A DNA stretch of 64,000 nucleotides, taken from the NCBI RefSeq assembly GCF_014698115.1, contig NZ_JACJSJ010000029.1, forward strand, positions 1-64,000, in the 5' to 3' direction. A model generated the notes under the pieces. That model was given only the letters and a program-made list of their open reading frames with translations. It was not told where the DNA came from and made no database searches. Shown here piece by piece: positions 34,642 to 42,736 of this stretch. Every line of letters starts with the position of its first letter. Position 1 is the stretch's first letter. The stretch is from Nostoc sp. FACHB-973 (GTDB lineage: Bacteria; Cyanobacteriota; Cyanobacteriia; Cyanobacteriales; Nostocaceae). The translations under genes and the position numbers were made by a program.

Positions 34642-34732
34642 AGGACTTACGCAAGAACTCTCTGAAACTCTTATTTCTCCGTGCCCTCTGCGTCCTCTGT
34701 GGTTCGTTTATTCATGATTTTGCGTAAGTCCT
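34642..34732. mobile_element. 91-bp MITE, AGGACTTACGCA family, copy 2
   Basis: Same length and ends as 28862-28952 but inverted: TAGGACTTACGCAAGAACTC on the left and ATTTTGCGTAAGTCCT on the right. Its right end overlaps the last codons and stop of the hydrolase gene on the minus strand. Confidence 0.85.
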
Positions 34733-35584
34733 GGTGATATCACCATCGAGATTATCGTAGAAATAAGAAGAATGAGCATCTTCTGCTCCAACAACCATTG
34801 CCATATCTGATTGACCCATATTTCTTAATGTTTTCTCCATCCCGTTTGCATACTGCCACACATACTGATCGCAGAATAATAAATCTGAGCTAATTTCATC
34901 TTCTATAGCAGCTTTGAGAGGATAGGCAATTAAGTCGGAAGAATGAATTATATTCACCCATCTTAGCTTCTGCAATCCAGCAGTTTCTTCTTTATTAGAA
35001 TTTTTAAAATAAAAATTGATAACCGAGAAATCAATATCTAGCATTTGCTTAAGGAATAAAAGAGGAGAACCCAGTGTCGTAATGCTAGCTAAATTTAAGA
35101 TATTTAGTTTCTCACGGAAAATAAAAGCTGGATCATCATTGTCCAAAGTATCTGAGAAAATGAGATCCCAAAGAATAAAACTACCCAGAGAATGAGCAAT
35201 CAAGTGAATCTCTTGTTGATTTGAGTGGTCATTTAGGAACTGACTCAGTTGTTCACCGATAGTTTTACGTATCGCTTTACCGCGATCGGGATTTTGATAA
35301 ATTAAAAAATCACCTAAAAAATTGCTGATTATCTCATTTCTTCGTTTTTTGTATCTGTAAATATCATCATACCAACCTTTATATTCTTTATGGTGTTCAC
35401 AAACTCTAGAAAAATCTTTTTCAATACATCCAATGGTTTGATGTTTCTTATTGTTGAATAAATTTCCCCAGAAACTTGAGTAAAAGTTTGCAGGGGTTGC
35501 TAGTTTTTTGTGAATTTTTTTGATGAGTACGTCAGCATATCTAGAATTATGAGTATTGACACCGTGAATAAAGAATACAAGCAT
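34712..35584 (-). CDS. Alpha/beta-hydrolase-like protein
   Basis: A 290-residue protein of lipase/PGAP1-like hydrolase type. MLVFFIHGVNTH is the first strand with oxyanion-hole HG; EIHLIAHSLGSFILWDL near residues 123-139 is the nucleophile elbow (A-H-S-L-G, with Ala in place of the first Gly, as in many lipases); VNIIHSSDLIAYP may give the aspartate and GAEDAHSSYF the histidine. Substrate unknown. The last codons, RTYAKS-stop, are encoded by the end of a 91-bp MITE, so the original C-terminus is lost, although the candidate histidine remains. AT-rich compared with neighbours, perhaps acquired. Confidence 0.78.
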   Translation of the reverse strand: MLVFFIHGVNTHNSRYADVLIKKIHKKLATPANFYSSFWGNLFNNKKHQTIGCIEKDFSRVCEHHKEYKGWYDDIYRYKKRRNEIISNFLGDFLIYQNPDRGKAIRKTIGEQLSQFLNDHSNQQEIHLIAHSLGSFILWDLIFSDTLDNDDPAFIFREKLNILNLASITTLGSPLLFLKQMLDIDFSVINFYFKNSNKEETAGLQKLRWVNIIHSSDLIAYPLKAAIEDEISSDLLFCDQYVWQYANGMEKTLRNMGQSDMAMVVGAEDAHSSYFYDNLDGDITRTYAKS

Positions 35585-35769
35585 ACTGCTGAATAATTAC
35601 AGTTATAACTGCTATAAATTGTACTGTTATAATATTTCCCCACAACCAACCTCAAATCACTGCGCTACAGAACAATTGTTATTTGATGTTGAGCCGTACA
35701 AATTTCAGGGAATACTAAACTTGAAAACCCAATGAGTCTGTTATATCAGTATTTACCAGAGGATATAGT

Positions 35770-36105
35770 ATGGATGAATTCGTAAGGAAAGCGGCTGGAA
35801 TAGGTTTGCCTGTAATTATACTTCTAATTACAATGGCTACTACAGGTCTTACTGGTGCTGCTGCTATTACAGCAGCTTTAGCAATGTTGGGTCCAGGAGG
35901 TATGATTGGTGGTATAGTTCTGCTTGGAATAATAGGCTTGGCAGCTGATATGTTATCTAGGTTTGGCCTAGAGACCTTGTTGATAGCCATCTATAGACAG
36001 CGCTTACAAAATGGGGAAACTCGCAGCAATATCTGCCAAGAAATTAACTGGCTACCTATCTCTGGAGATTTAAGGCGCAGGCTTAGAGAAGAATTTGGGT
36101 GCTAA
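35770..36105 (+). CDS. Small membrane protein of unknown function
   Basis: A 111-residue protein with two hydrophobic helices: about 10-30 (AGIGLPVIILLITMATTGLT) and about 33-62 (an Ala/Gly-rich stretch with AALAMLGPGGMIGGIVLLGIIG), then a basic soluble tail (ETLLIAIYRQRLQNGETRSNICQEINWLPISGDLRRRLREEFG). The Gly-rich hairpin recalls small glycine-zipper or holin-like membrane proteins, but I cannot name a family. Divergent from the hydrolase gene. Real coding is likely given clear hydrophobic/charged partition, yet start and role are uncertain. Confidence 0.6.
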   Translation: MDEFVRKAAGIGLPVIILLITMATTGLTGAAAITAALAMLGPGGMIGGIVLLGIIGLAADMLSRFGLETLLIAIYRQRLQNGETRSNICQEINWLPISGDLRRRLREEFGC

Positions 36106-36238
36106 TTGCTTAAGTAAGCGATACTTATTACTGAGTATCCCCCCACCTGCTAATTAACAAGAGATTGTGGAAATGCAATGTCCACGACGGGCTACGCCTA
36201 CGCACTTTATTAAAGCTAATTATGCTGACATTTCCCCA

Positions 36239-36574
36239 TTAACCCACAGCATATTCCGTAAACTGTCGCATAAATGGCGACTGAAATCCTAAAACAATAT
36301 CTTCCTTTGGAACTCCAGCATTCACCAAATCAGCTGCAATGTCATCTTCAGTACCATTCCATTGCAGCCAAATTTTACCACCTTTAATATCAATGTGGAG
36401 TATACAACTGTGTACCCAGTCCTGACCTTCCCAGCCTAAATAAACAATTTGATAATGGTCGCGATCGCTGTCAAAAATTGTCTCAACTTCAATATTACCG
36501 TAAGCAGGTTTCTGCTTACCATATTCTGCAAGCATCTGTTGTACAATCTGACGATATCGTACTATTTTTTCCAT
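36239..36574 (-). CDS. xisI: XisI-family protein
   Basis: A 111-residue protein of the XisI family, named for the fdxN element excision control factor of Anabaena. MEKIVRYRQIVQQMLAEYGKQKPAYGNIEVETIFDSDRDHYQIVYLGWEGQDWVHSCILHIDIKGGKIWLQWNGTED and the DLVNAGVPKEDIVLGFQSPFMRQFTEYAVG ending are diagnostic. It follows xisH with a 13-bp overlap. Most xisHI pairs in cyanobacterial genomes are far from any excisable element; no fdxN-type element is seen here, so an unrelated or TA-like role is possible. Confidence 0.95.
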   Translation of the reverse strand: MEKIVRYRQIVQQMLAEYGKQKPAYGNIEVETIFDSDRDHYQIVYLGWEGQDWVHSCILHIDIKGGKIWLQWNGTEDDIAADLVNAGVPKEDIVLGFQSPFMRQFTEYAVG

Positions 36575-36987
36575 TCAACAATCACCTCACTTTCAACATC
36601 GTAAACAATCATTTTGACTCGATTTTCTTCTACCATTTCATGGGGAAAATCAAGTTGAAAAAATGTTCTATAAGTAGTCAAAGGTACTGCTAAATATAAA
36701 ATACGTTCTGGATCTCGTCGCCTTAATGCACCTCTGTAATTGATAAATTGTCCCAACGCAGTATGAAATTCGGAAATAGCAGAAGATTTTTCTAGAAAAC
36801 TCTTGACTTCAACAGCAATTTTTTCATTTTCTCGTTCTGCTGCAATCAGTTTTTCTGCTGCTAAATCAATCGACATTTTTACACCACCCACGTTAAACAA
36901 CAGTGGGTCATGAGTTATCTGCCAACCGTCCTTTTGTAAAGCTATTTTCACAACCTCATGAAAGACATCTTTAGCAGACATGGGCAT
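36562..36987 (-). CDS. xisH: XisH-family protein (nuclease-like fold)
   Basis: A 141-residue partner of XisI. SAKDVFHEVVKIALQKDGWQITHDPL is the family start; IDLAAEKLIAAERENEKIAVEVKSFL contains the D...ExK pattern of PD-(D/E)XK nucleases; YLAVPLTTYRTFFQ and VKMIVYDVESEVIVEWKK close it. Whether it cuts DNA is unproven. It overlaps xisI by 13 bp, so both are co-translated. Start may be Met1 or Met3. Confidence 0.94.
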   Translation of the reverse strand: MPMSAKDVFHEVVKIALQKDGWQITHDPLLFNVGGVKMSIDLAAEKLIAAERENEKIAVEVKSFLEKSSAISEFHTALGQFINYRGALRRRDPERILYLAVPLTTYRTFFQLDFPHEMVEENRVKMIVYDVESEVIVEWKK

Positions 36988-37071
36988 AAATTATAAGATT
37001 TCCCACTTCTAAGATATCGTGTTGCTGCATTTTCAGCGGAAGCTCACGTTAAATTTAACCAACGCCAAAAA

Positions 37072-37098
37072 AAGAAGCCTGAGTCAGTCAGGCTTCTT
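37072..37098 (-). terminator. Terminator of the rplK-rplA-rplJ-rplL operon
   Basis: On the minus strand AAGAAGCCTGA-CTGAC-TCAGGCTTCTT followed by TTTTTT forms a perfect rho-independent terminator 28 bp past the rplL stop. Confidence 0.92.
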
Positions 37099-37125
37099 AA
37101 TAAAAAACAAGTAACGTAATTGTGA

Positions 37126-37515
37126 CTACTTAATAGTCACCTGACCGCCAGCTTCTTCGATGCGCTTCTTAGCGTCTTCAGCAGCATCCTTAGCAATAGC
37201 TTCCTTAACAGCCTTAGGCGCAGCTTCCACCAAGTCTTTAGCTTCTTTCAGACCCAGACCGGTCAATTCGCGTACAATCTTCAGTACGGCAATCTTCTTA
37301 TCAGCTGGAACTGATTCGAGAATGACGTTAAACTCGGTTTGTTCTTCTACTGGTTCGGCAGCAACGGCGCCTGGTCCTGGCCCGGCGAACGCTACGCCAA
37401 CAGGTGCAGCAGCACTCACACCAAAGGCTTCTTCAATTTGCTTGACTAACTCAGCAGCTTCTAGCAAAGTTAAGCCTTTGAGTTTTTCCAAAATATCATC
37501 GGTTGCGGTGGACAT
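37126..37515 (-). CDS. rplL: 50S ribosomal protein L7/L12
   Basis: The 129-residue stalk protein of the large subunit that recruits translation GTPases. N-terminal dimerisation helices ([28 protein letters not shown]), an Ala/Gly/Pro hinge ([20 protein letters not shown], residues about 34-53), and the globular C-terminal domain ending [35 protein letters not shown]. Last gene of the operon, 66 bp after rplJ and directly before a strong terminator. Confidence 0.98.
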   Translation of the reverse strand: MSTATDDILEKLKGLTLLEAAELVKQIEEAFGVSAAAPVGVAFAGPGPGAVAAEPVEEQTEFNVILESVPADKKIAVLKIVRELTGLGLKEAKDLVEAAPKAVKEAIAKDAAEDAKKRIEEAGGQVTIK

Positions 37516-37581
37516 TGATATAACTCCTGTAATTTTTGATTATTTATTTAGTCACTGGTCATTAGTCATGAACCACTAACT

Positions 37582-38133
37582 TTATTCGGCAGTACTTTCG
37601 GTGGTATCACCTTTTTCTGCGTCGGCCACAGCCTGCAAAGCACGAGCCAGTGAACCGGGAACTTCGTTGATACCCACAGCAATCTTGGTAGCCAAGGAAT
37701 TGATTGCCCCAGCAATTTGACCCATGAGTTGTTCCTTAGATGGCAAGTCTCCTAGAGCCTTGACATCCGTTTCTTTGAGTAGGCGACCTTCCATAACACC
37801 GCCGCGAAGTTCTGTCTTCTTGGTGGCTTTCTGGAAGTCTTGGTAAGCCTTAATCGCAGATGAAAAATCTTCTTTGACTAGCAAAAAAGCTGAAGAACCT
37901 TTGAGCAGTTCTGATAATGGCTGCCATTTTTCCTGGTCTTGAATGGCAATGCCCATCAGGGTGTTTTTAGTTACCTTACAAACAGCGCCACTGGGACGCA
38001 GCCGCCGCCGTAAGTCGGTAATTTCAGCAACCGTTAGCCCCTGATATTCTATTACCAGTGCCAGAGTTGACTCACTCAAAGTTTCTTTGAGGTCAGCTAC
38101 GATTTCTTTTTTATTTTCTAGCGTTCTACCCAT
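37582..38133 (-). CDS. rplJ: 50S ribosomal protein L10
   Basis: A 183-residue protein that anchors L7/L12 dimers to 23S r[66 protein letters not shown] is typical, as is the C-terminal helix that holds the L7/L12 dimers. L10-(L7/L12)4 normally represses its own mRNA by binding a leader; such a leader lies between rplA and this gene. Confidence 0.98.
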   Translation of the reverse strand: MGRTLENKKEIVADLKETLSESTLALVIEYQGLTVAEITDLRRRLRPSGAVCKVTKNTLMGIAIQDQEKWQPLSELLKGSSAFLLVKEDFSSAIKAYQDFQKATKKTELRGGVMEGRLLKETDVKALGDLPSKEQLMGQIAGAINSLATKIAVGINEVPGSLARALQAVADAEKGDTTESTAE

Positions 38134-38208
38134 TCCAATCTCACCTCCTCAAAACAATCAGCGATTTCTCTACTTGTGCATTTTTTCTCAACTAAATCTA
38201 AAACAACA

Positions 38209-38233
38209 AACCCCAGCTGACATAGCCGGGGTT
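38209..38233 (-). terminator. Attenuator hairpin upstream of rplJ
   Basis: On the minus strand AACCCCGGCTATGTCAGCTGGGGTT, followed by TGTTGTTTTAG, forms a GC-rich hairpin with a weak U tract 76 bp before rplJ. It is suited to act as an intrinsic attenuator within the L10 leader. Confidence 0.7.
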
Positions 38234-38360
38234 AAGTAGTAAGACTCCTGACGCCATAGTTATCACACCTTTGTGGGTGGTAATTCTGGCAATTAGAGTT
38301 TCACCTCGGCAGGATATTAAGCTATTAGCACCTGCTGTCTCCGGCTTTGCCTATTGAGTT
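38234..38360 (-). promoter_or_regulatory. Probable ribosomal protein L10 leader RNA
   Basis: The rplA-rplJ spacer is 303 bp, unusually long in this compact operon. The minus-strand RNA here includes CAATAGGCAAAGCCGGAGAC, AGCAGGTGCTAATAGC and GGCGTCAGGAGTCTTACTAC, which can form several stems before the attenuator. Bacterial L10 leaders occupy exactly this position and bind L10-(L7/L12)4. Boundaries are approximate; a covariance-model match was not possible here. Confidence 0.55.
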
Positions 38361-38365
38361 TTTTA

Positions 38366-38431
38366 GTGGGAGTGGGGAGTGGGGCGTAGTGAGTGGGAAA
38401 ATTCCCTATTCCCCATTCCCTATTCCCTACT
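38366..38431. repeat. STRR repeat in the rplA-rplJ spacer
   Basis: GGGAGTGGGGAGTGGGGCGT opposite ATTCCCTATTCCCCATTCCC forms a heptamer-based imperfect inverted repeat immediately after the rplA stop. It may stabilise the rplKA transcript end; that is inference. Confidence 0.75.
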
Positions 38432-38436
38432 CCCTT

Positions 38437-39153
38437 TTATGCTGCTTCGCTTAGTTTCAAATCTCGTAGAGCGCTGATATCAACTTTAATAGATGGCCCC
38501 ATTGTAGCTGCTACATAAAATGTGCGCCAATAACGACCTTTAGCTCCTGAAGGACGGTTACGGTCGATTGTTTCTTGCAACGCCTTCAGGTTGACTAACA
38601 AATCTTCAGGCGAGAAGGATGCCTTACCAAACATAACATGCACAATGCCAGTTCGATCGGCTCGGAATTCTAATTTACCAGCTTTGAATTCAGCGATCGC
38701 ACTTGCGATGTCAAATGTCACCGTTCCACCCTTGGGCGATGGCATCAAACCACGAGGACCAAGCAATTTACCCAACTTTGCCACCTGTGGCATCACATCA
38801 GGTGTGGCAATCAGCTTGTCAAAGTCCATCATGCCTTTTTGAATATCGTCAATTAGTTCTTCTGAACCGGCGATATCAGCACCAGCATTTGTTGCTTCTG
38901 TGACTTTTTCACCTCTGGCAATCACCGCCACTCGGACAATTTGTCCTGTACCTTTGGGCAGTGCTACCGTTGTCCGCAACTGTTGGTCTGTATACTTGGG
39001 GTCAATTCCCAGCCGGATATGCGCTTCGGCGGCTTCGGGGAATTTAGCTGTTGCTGTGTCTTTTAAAAGGGCTAAAGCCTCTAAAGGTTCATAGTCCCTG
39101 TCTTCTACTTTGTCTTGTAGCCCCTGTAGGCGACGCGATACTTTTTTTGTCAT
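38437..39153 (-). CDS. rplA: 50S ribosomal protein L1
   Basis: A 238-residue L1-stalk protein. The start used is the ATG at 39153 ([26 protein letters not shown]), preceded by CCAGGAGAG; an in-frame ATG at 39201 would add 16 residues that do not fit the family. Conserved segments: [83 protein letters not shown], and [21 protein letters not shown]. In many bacteria L1 represses the rplKA mRNA. Confidence 0.97.
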   Translation of the reverse strand: MTKKVSRRLQGLQDKVEDRDYEPLEALALLKDTATAKFPEAAEAHIRLGIDPKYTDQQLRTTVALPKGTGQIVRVAVIARGEKVTEATNAGADIAGSEELIDDIQKGMMDFDKLIATPDVMPQVAKLGKLLGPRGLMPSPKGGTVTFDIASAIAEFKAGKLEFRADRTGIVHVMFGKASFSPEDLLVNLKALQETIDRNRPSGAKGRYWRTFYVAATMGPSIKVDISALRDLKLSEAA

Positions 39154-39225
39154 TTTTCTCTCCTGGGGTAATTCCGAAGCTTGGCTTCTCCCCCGATACA
39201 ATTTTGGATTTTAGATTTTGGAGTA

Positions 39226-39300
39226 AGAAGTTGAAAGTGAGGAGTGAGGAGTGAGGAGTTAAATATCAATAACTCATAACTCATAACTCATAACTCATAA
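39226..39300. repeat. STRR repeat between rplK and rplA
   Basis: GTGAGGAGTGAGGAGT followed by heptamers AACTCATAACTCATAACTCA, an STRR-type inverted array in the rplK-rplA spacer. Confidence 0.8.
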
Positions 39301-39305
39301 CTTTT

Positions 39306-39731
39306 TTAATCCGTGACTGTTACGCCCATATTTTTAGCGGTTCCTTCCACAATCTTCATCGCCGCTTCTATGTCGTTGGCGTTGAGGTCAGGAAGTTTGG
39401 TTTGGGCTATTTCTTGTAATTGCGCTCTCGTGATTTTACCAACTTTCTTTTTGTTGGGTTCATTGGAGCCTCTTTCGATTTTCGCTGCCTTGCGAATCAG
39501 TACTGACGCTGGTGGCGTCTTGAGTACAAATGTAAAACTCCGGTCTTCAAAAACCGAAATTTCTACGGGTATCACCATTCCAGCTTGGTCTGCTGTTTTG
39601 GCGTTGTACTCTTTGCAGAACATCATGATGTTGACGCCATGTTGACCCAAGGCGGGGCCTACTGGCGGTGCTGGGTTGGCTTTTCCAGCATTCAAGGCCA
39701 GTTTAATGACCGCCACTACTTTCTTCGCCAT
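39306..39731 (-). CDS. rplK: 50S ribosomal protein L11
   Basis: The 141-residue protein of the GTPase-associated centre: [43 protein letters not shown], the proline-rich N-terminal domain, then the rRNA-binding C-terminal domain ending [20 protein letters not shown]. Length matches the family. It starts 6 bp after nusG. Confidence 0.98.
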   Translation of the reverse strand: MAKKVVAVIKLALNAGKANPAPPVGPALGQHGVNIMMFCKEYNAKTADQAGMVIPVEISVFEDRSFTFVLKTPPASVLIRKAAKIERGSNEPNKKKVGKITRAQLQEIAQTKLPDLNANDIEAAMKIVEGTAKNMGVTVTD

Positions 39732-39737
39732 TTGTAT

Positions 39738-40379
39738 TTAGCTCTGTTTTTCTACCTGATTAAATTCCAATTCTACTGGTGTATCCCTACCAAAAATCGA
39801 GAGCAAGGCTTTAAGCTTACTCCGCTCTGGAGAGACTTCAATCACCTCGCCTTCAAAGTCTTTAAATGGACCAGAAAGCACCATGATCTTATCACCACTA
39901 GCCATATCAATTTTAACGACCGGCTCTTGTTCACTGGTCTGCTTGAAGATGCGCTCTACTTCTGAAGCACTCAGTGGTATGGGGTTGACATGACCGCGAC
40001 CCTTACTGCTGCCACGTTTTTGTTCTGAACCAACAAAATTAATGACATGAGACGTGTTTCGTACCACCTGCCAAGTATCATCATCCATCATCATCCGCAC
40101 CAGCACATAGCCAGGAAAAACTTTCTCTTCTGTATGCTGGCGGCTACCATCTTTACGGATTTTTACCGCTGGTGTGTGGGGAATTTCCACCTGGATAATT
40201 TTGTCAGCGACATCAAAAGTTTGAATACGCTGCTCTAAGTTAGTCTTTACACGCTTTTCACAGCCTGAGGCAACCTGCACAGCATACCAGCGTGCTTCTT
40301 TTGACGCTGCTTCTGCTGCTTCTGCTGTTTCCTCTGACTGCAACATTGAGTTGCGTGGTTCATCTGTTGCAAAACTCAT
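39738..40379 (-). CDS. nusG: Transcription antitermination factor NusG
   Basis: 213 residues from the ATG at 40379 (MSFATDEPRNSML), which shares its A with the secE TAA stop; a longer start at 40403 lies within secE and is unlikely. NGN domain (WYAVQVASGCEKRVKTNLEQRI...PGYVLVRMMMDDDTWQVVRNTSHVINFVG) and C-terminal KOW domain (SGDKIMVLSGPFKDFEGEVIEVSPERSKLKALLSIFGRDTPVELEFNQVEK). It couples RNA polymerase to ribosome/Rho. The first 35 residues are an acidic cyanobacterial extension. Confidence 0.97.
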   Translation of the reverse strand: MSFATDEPRNSMLQSEETAEAAEAASKEARWYAVQVASGCEKRVKTNLEQRIQTFDVADKIIQVEIPHTPAVKIRKDGSRQHTEEKVFPGYVLVRMMMDDDTWQVVRNTSHVINFVGSEQKRGSSKGRGHVNPIPLSASEVERIFKQTSEQEPVVKIDMASGDKIMVLSGPFKDFEGEVIEVSPERSKLKALLSIFGRDTPVELEFNQVEKQS

Positions 40380-40600
40380 TAGAACACCTGTTTTGCTGCC
40401 CAACCAAATAATCCATCGACCAAGTATATCAAAGATGCCGAGAGTGCCACCATTAACAATACGGCGGCAGATTCGCTCACTATCTGTTTGCGACTAGGCC
40501 AAACTACTTTTTCAAGTTCTTCTTTGATTCCTTGTATGAAGTTGCCGAAGCTAAACCCGTTTGTGGTTTCTGGCAATTCTGCTTCACTTTTTTTGGCCAC
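40379..40600 (-). CDS. secE: Preprotein translocase subunit SecE
   Basis: A 73-residue single-span SecE: a variable basic/acidic start, the conserved amphipathic helix FIQGIKEELEKVVWPSRKQI, then a transmembrane helix VLLMVALSASLIYLVDGLFGWAA. It clamps SecY in the plasma/thylakoid membrane. First protein gene of secE-nusG-rplK-rplA-rplJ-rplL, downstream of tRNA-Trp. Confidence 0.97.
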   Translation of the reverse strand: MAKKSEAELPETTNGFSFGNFIQGIKEELEKVVWPSRKQIVSESAAVLLMVALSASLIYLVDGLFGWAAKQVF

Positions 40601-40730
40601 GGCCGTTTATCCCCCGTTTGTTACTCAATTTTGGATTTTGGATTTTAGATTTACCCATATTGAGGGCAAGGACGCTCAACTTGAGATTTTAGTTTGTCCG
40701 TTTATTTAGATTTTTTATCAATCCCTTCGG

Positions 40731-40806
40731 CTTGGTGCAGTCACTCATGGGGGAAACCCCCAAGACCGCGCTGCTTCACCAAAATCTAAAATCTAAAATC
40801 TAAAAT
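40731..40806. repeat. SDR with hairpin upstream of secE
   Basis: GCAGTCACTCATGGGGGAAA then CCCCCAAGACCGCGCTGC is the same dispersed repeat type as in the treY-treH spacer. It is followed by (AAAATCT) heptamers near 40782-40806. Located between tRNA-Trp and secE. Confidence 0.7.
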
Positions 40807-40955
40807 TCAGTCGTCCTGGTTTGCAGCTTCGACTCTATTCCACTTACTGGAAGCAAAACAGCTGCAAATGCAATAGCTATGCCCGAAAATATTAGCACTA
40901 ACTGCTATTTTAGCAGCTTGCGTAATTATTTCGGGCTTTGTTTTTTGCTCTTGAG

Positions 40956-41028
40956 CGCGCCCTGGAGGACTTGAACCCCCGACATCAGGTTTTGGAGACC
41001 TGCGTTCTACCAACTGAACTAAGAGCGC
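40956..41028 (-). tRNA. tRNA-Trp (anticodon CCA)
   Basis: A 73-nt minus-strand cloverleaf. Acceptor GCGCTCT pairs with AGGGCGC (one G-T pair) with discriminator G; D arm has AGTTCAGTTGGTAGAAC; the anticodon stem CAGGT/ACCTG encloses loop CTCCAAA with anticodon CCA; T arm is GGGGGTTCAAGTCCTCC. CCA is not encoded. It lies between rplS and secE, its usual place in many bacteria. Confidence 0.97.
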
Positions 41029-41173
41029 ACAAGCTGTTTTTGATTCAGTCATTGCGCTGAACTAAATTTTAGTTTAACGCAAGATCAGAATTTTATCATA
41101 CATCAATTTCATTGAGAAAACAAGTCAGCGGCAGATGCCGCTTGAGATTTCTCCCATACTTTTAGAAGGGGAA

Positions 41174-41536
41174 TTACAAAGGACGGTCAAAGCGTTGTTT
41201 GATCCGGGTTGCTTTGCCGACGCGATCGCGGAGATAATACAACTTAGCACGGCGTACTTTACCGCGACGCATGACTTTGATGCTGTCAATCCGGGGAGAA
41301 TGCAACAGAAATACTCTCTCAACGCCCACGCCTTGAAAAACTTTGCGGACTGTAATAGTTTCGTTAATGCCACCATTACGTTTGGCAATCACTACTCCTT
41401 CGTAGGGTTGTACGCGGTATTTCTCGCCTTCTTTGATTTTCACTCCGACTTTTACCGTGTCGCCCACATAAATGTCGGGCAGGTTTGATTTTAGCTGTTC
41501 CGCTTCAATCGAGCGGATAATCTCTTGAGCGCTCAT
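41174..41536 (-). CDS. rplS: 50S ribosomal protein L19
   Basis: A 120-residue protein at the 30S-50S interface. [115 protein letters not shown] covers the whole family profile. First gene of the minus-strand series; tRNA-Trp follows 146 bp downstream. Confidence 0.98.
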   Translation of the reverse strand: MSAQEIIRSIEAEQLKSNLPDIYVGDTVKVGVKIKEGEKYRVQPYEGVVIAKRNGGINETITVRKVFQGVGVERVFLLHSPRIDSIKVMRRGKVRRAKLYYLRDRVGKATRIKQRFDRPL

Positions 41537-41687
41537 AGTCTTTCTGTCTGCTTAAAAAACTCACGATCATCAATCATAAATCGATAATCCTATTTCAGTC
41601 TACCTGTTGGACATTGATAATTTTACTGATACAACAGCCGGGAAATGGAAGCTATATTGCAAAATGCTGTACCACAGGTATGAATTT

Positions 41688-42632
41688 ATGAAATTTAGCG
41701 TCGTCATTACTACTTATAATCGCTTGGATTTGCTCAAAAGAGCAATTGATTCGGCTTGTAACCAGACAATGGAGTGTGAGGTGGTTGTTGCTGATGACTG
41801 TTCTGATGATGACACCCAAACCTATGTCCAAAGTTTAGGCGATAAAGTTGTTTATCTTCGTAACGAAGTGAACCTTGGTCATGCGGCGACGGTAAATGCT
41901 GGAGTTGCCAAAGCCACTGGCGACTGGATTAAGTTTCTCGATGATGATGATTATCTAGCTGCCAATTGTATAGAAGAAATAATTAAGGCGATCGCACTTC
42001 GTCCCGATGCTGTAATCTGCTCTTGTGTGGCGGCTCAAGTAGATGCCAATGAAGTTGAACTTTCTCGCACTCCCCAAGTTGGCCCCGGTTTAGCTTTTTA
42101 TATCCCACAAGCTGATATTCACTACGGTATGCTTTTGGAACTTGTACCATTTGGCACACCTGCACAAGTAGCTTGTCAACGTGATGCTTTTCTCAAAACT
42201 GGTGGTTGGGATTCTACACTTGATGCCAACTGTGATGATATCGATTCCTGGATTCGGATCGCTCAGTTTGGCGATGCTATTTTCTTAAATCAGTGTCTTG
42301 CTTACCGGACTATCTGGCCTGGTGCGTATAATCAAAAGTTTTCTTTATCTCGACGGTTGGCGACAAATATTTTAATGAAGGAGAAAATTTACGCCTTAGT
42401 AAATGAAGAATACCGTTCACAGATTCCTGTCTTTCAGGATATAAAAAATTACCTAAAACTCCATTGGGTTTTAGTCGCACTGAAGCAAAAAAATATCAAA
42501 GGTTTTCTTTCAATGATAGATGCGTCTATATTTTCTCCTCAGTCTTGGAAGTTTTTGCTAACTGCTGTTTCATCACGCCGTACTCAAGGAAACAATTCTC
42601 AAGTTCGCAAATTTGTGTTGATTGAGTCTTAG
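41688..42632 (+). CDS. Glycosyltransferase family 2
   Basis: A 314-residue GT-A fold transferase from the ATG at 41688; an in-frame ATG at 41607 would add 27 residues foreign to the family. MKFSVVITTYNRLDLLKRAIDSACNQTMECEVVVADDCSDDDT is the nucleotide-sugar binding start, and IKFLDDDDYLAANCIEEI contains the DxD-type metal site. LDANCDDIDSWIRIAQFGDAIFL is the likely acceptor region with the catalytic acid. The substrate is unknown; the neighbouring GT4 and large exoprotein suggest surface polysaccharide or exoprotein glycosylation, as inference. Confidence 0.9.
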   Translation: MKFSVVITTYNRLDLLKRAIDSACNQTMECEVVVADDCSDDDTQTYVQSLGDKVVYLRNEVNLGHAATVNAGVAKATGDWIKFLDDDDYLAANCIEEIIKAIALRPDAVICSCVAAQVDANEVELSRTPQVGPGLAFYIPQADIHYGMLLELVPFGTPAQVACQRDAFLKTGGWDSTLDANCDDIDSWIRIAQFGDAIFLNQCLAYRTIWPGAYNQKFSLSRRLATNILMKEKIYALVNEEYRSQIPVFQDIKNYLKLHWVLVALKQKNIKGFLSMIDASIFSPQSWKFLLTAVSSRRTQGNNSQVRKFVLIES

Positions 42633-42680
42633 CTTTTTCGGTTTTTACGATGGTGTTTACTATTGAACAAAACCCATCTT

Positions 42681-42709
42681 CAAACCTCCCCTAATCAAGG
42701 AGAGGTTTG
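42681..42709. terminator. Bidirectional hairpin between GT2 and the DUF4347 gene
   Basis: Arms CAAACCTC and GAGGTTTG with an inner CCC/GG extension in the gap between convergent genes. No U run, so possible terminator or repeat remnant. Confidence 0.4.
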
Positions 42710-42736
42710 GAGATAAGGTTAGGGATATTTTAAGTA

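Noticed and set aside
35715-35990. 91-codon minus-strand frame overlapping the small membrane protein
   Set aside because: Antisense to the hydrophobic gene at 35770, which has the more protein-like composition; no start signal.
36239-36987. A nearby fdxN-like excision element for xisHI
   Set aside because: No recombinase gene or paired attachment repeats were seen in the surroundings.
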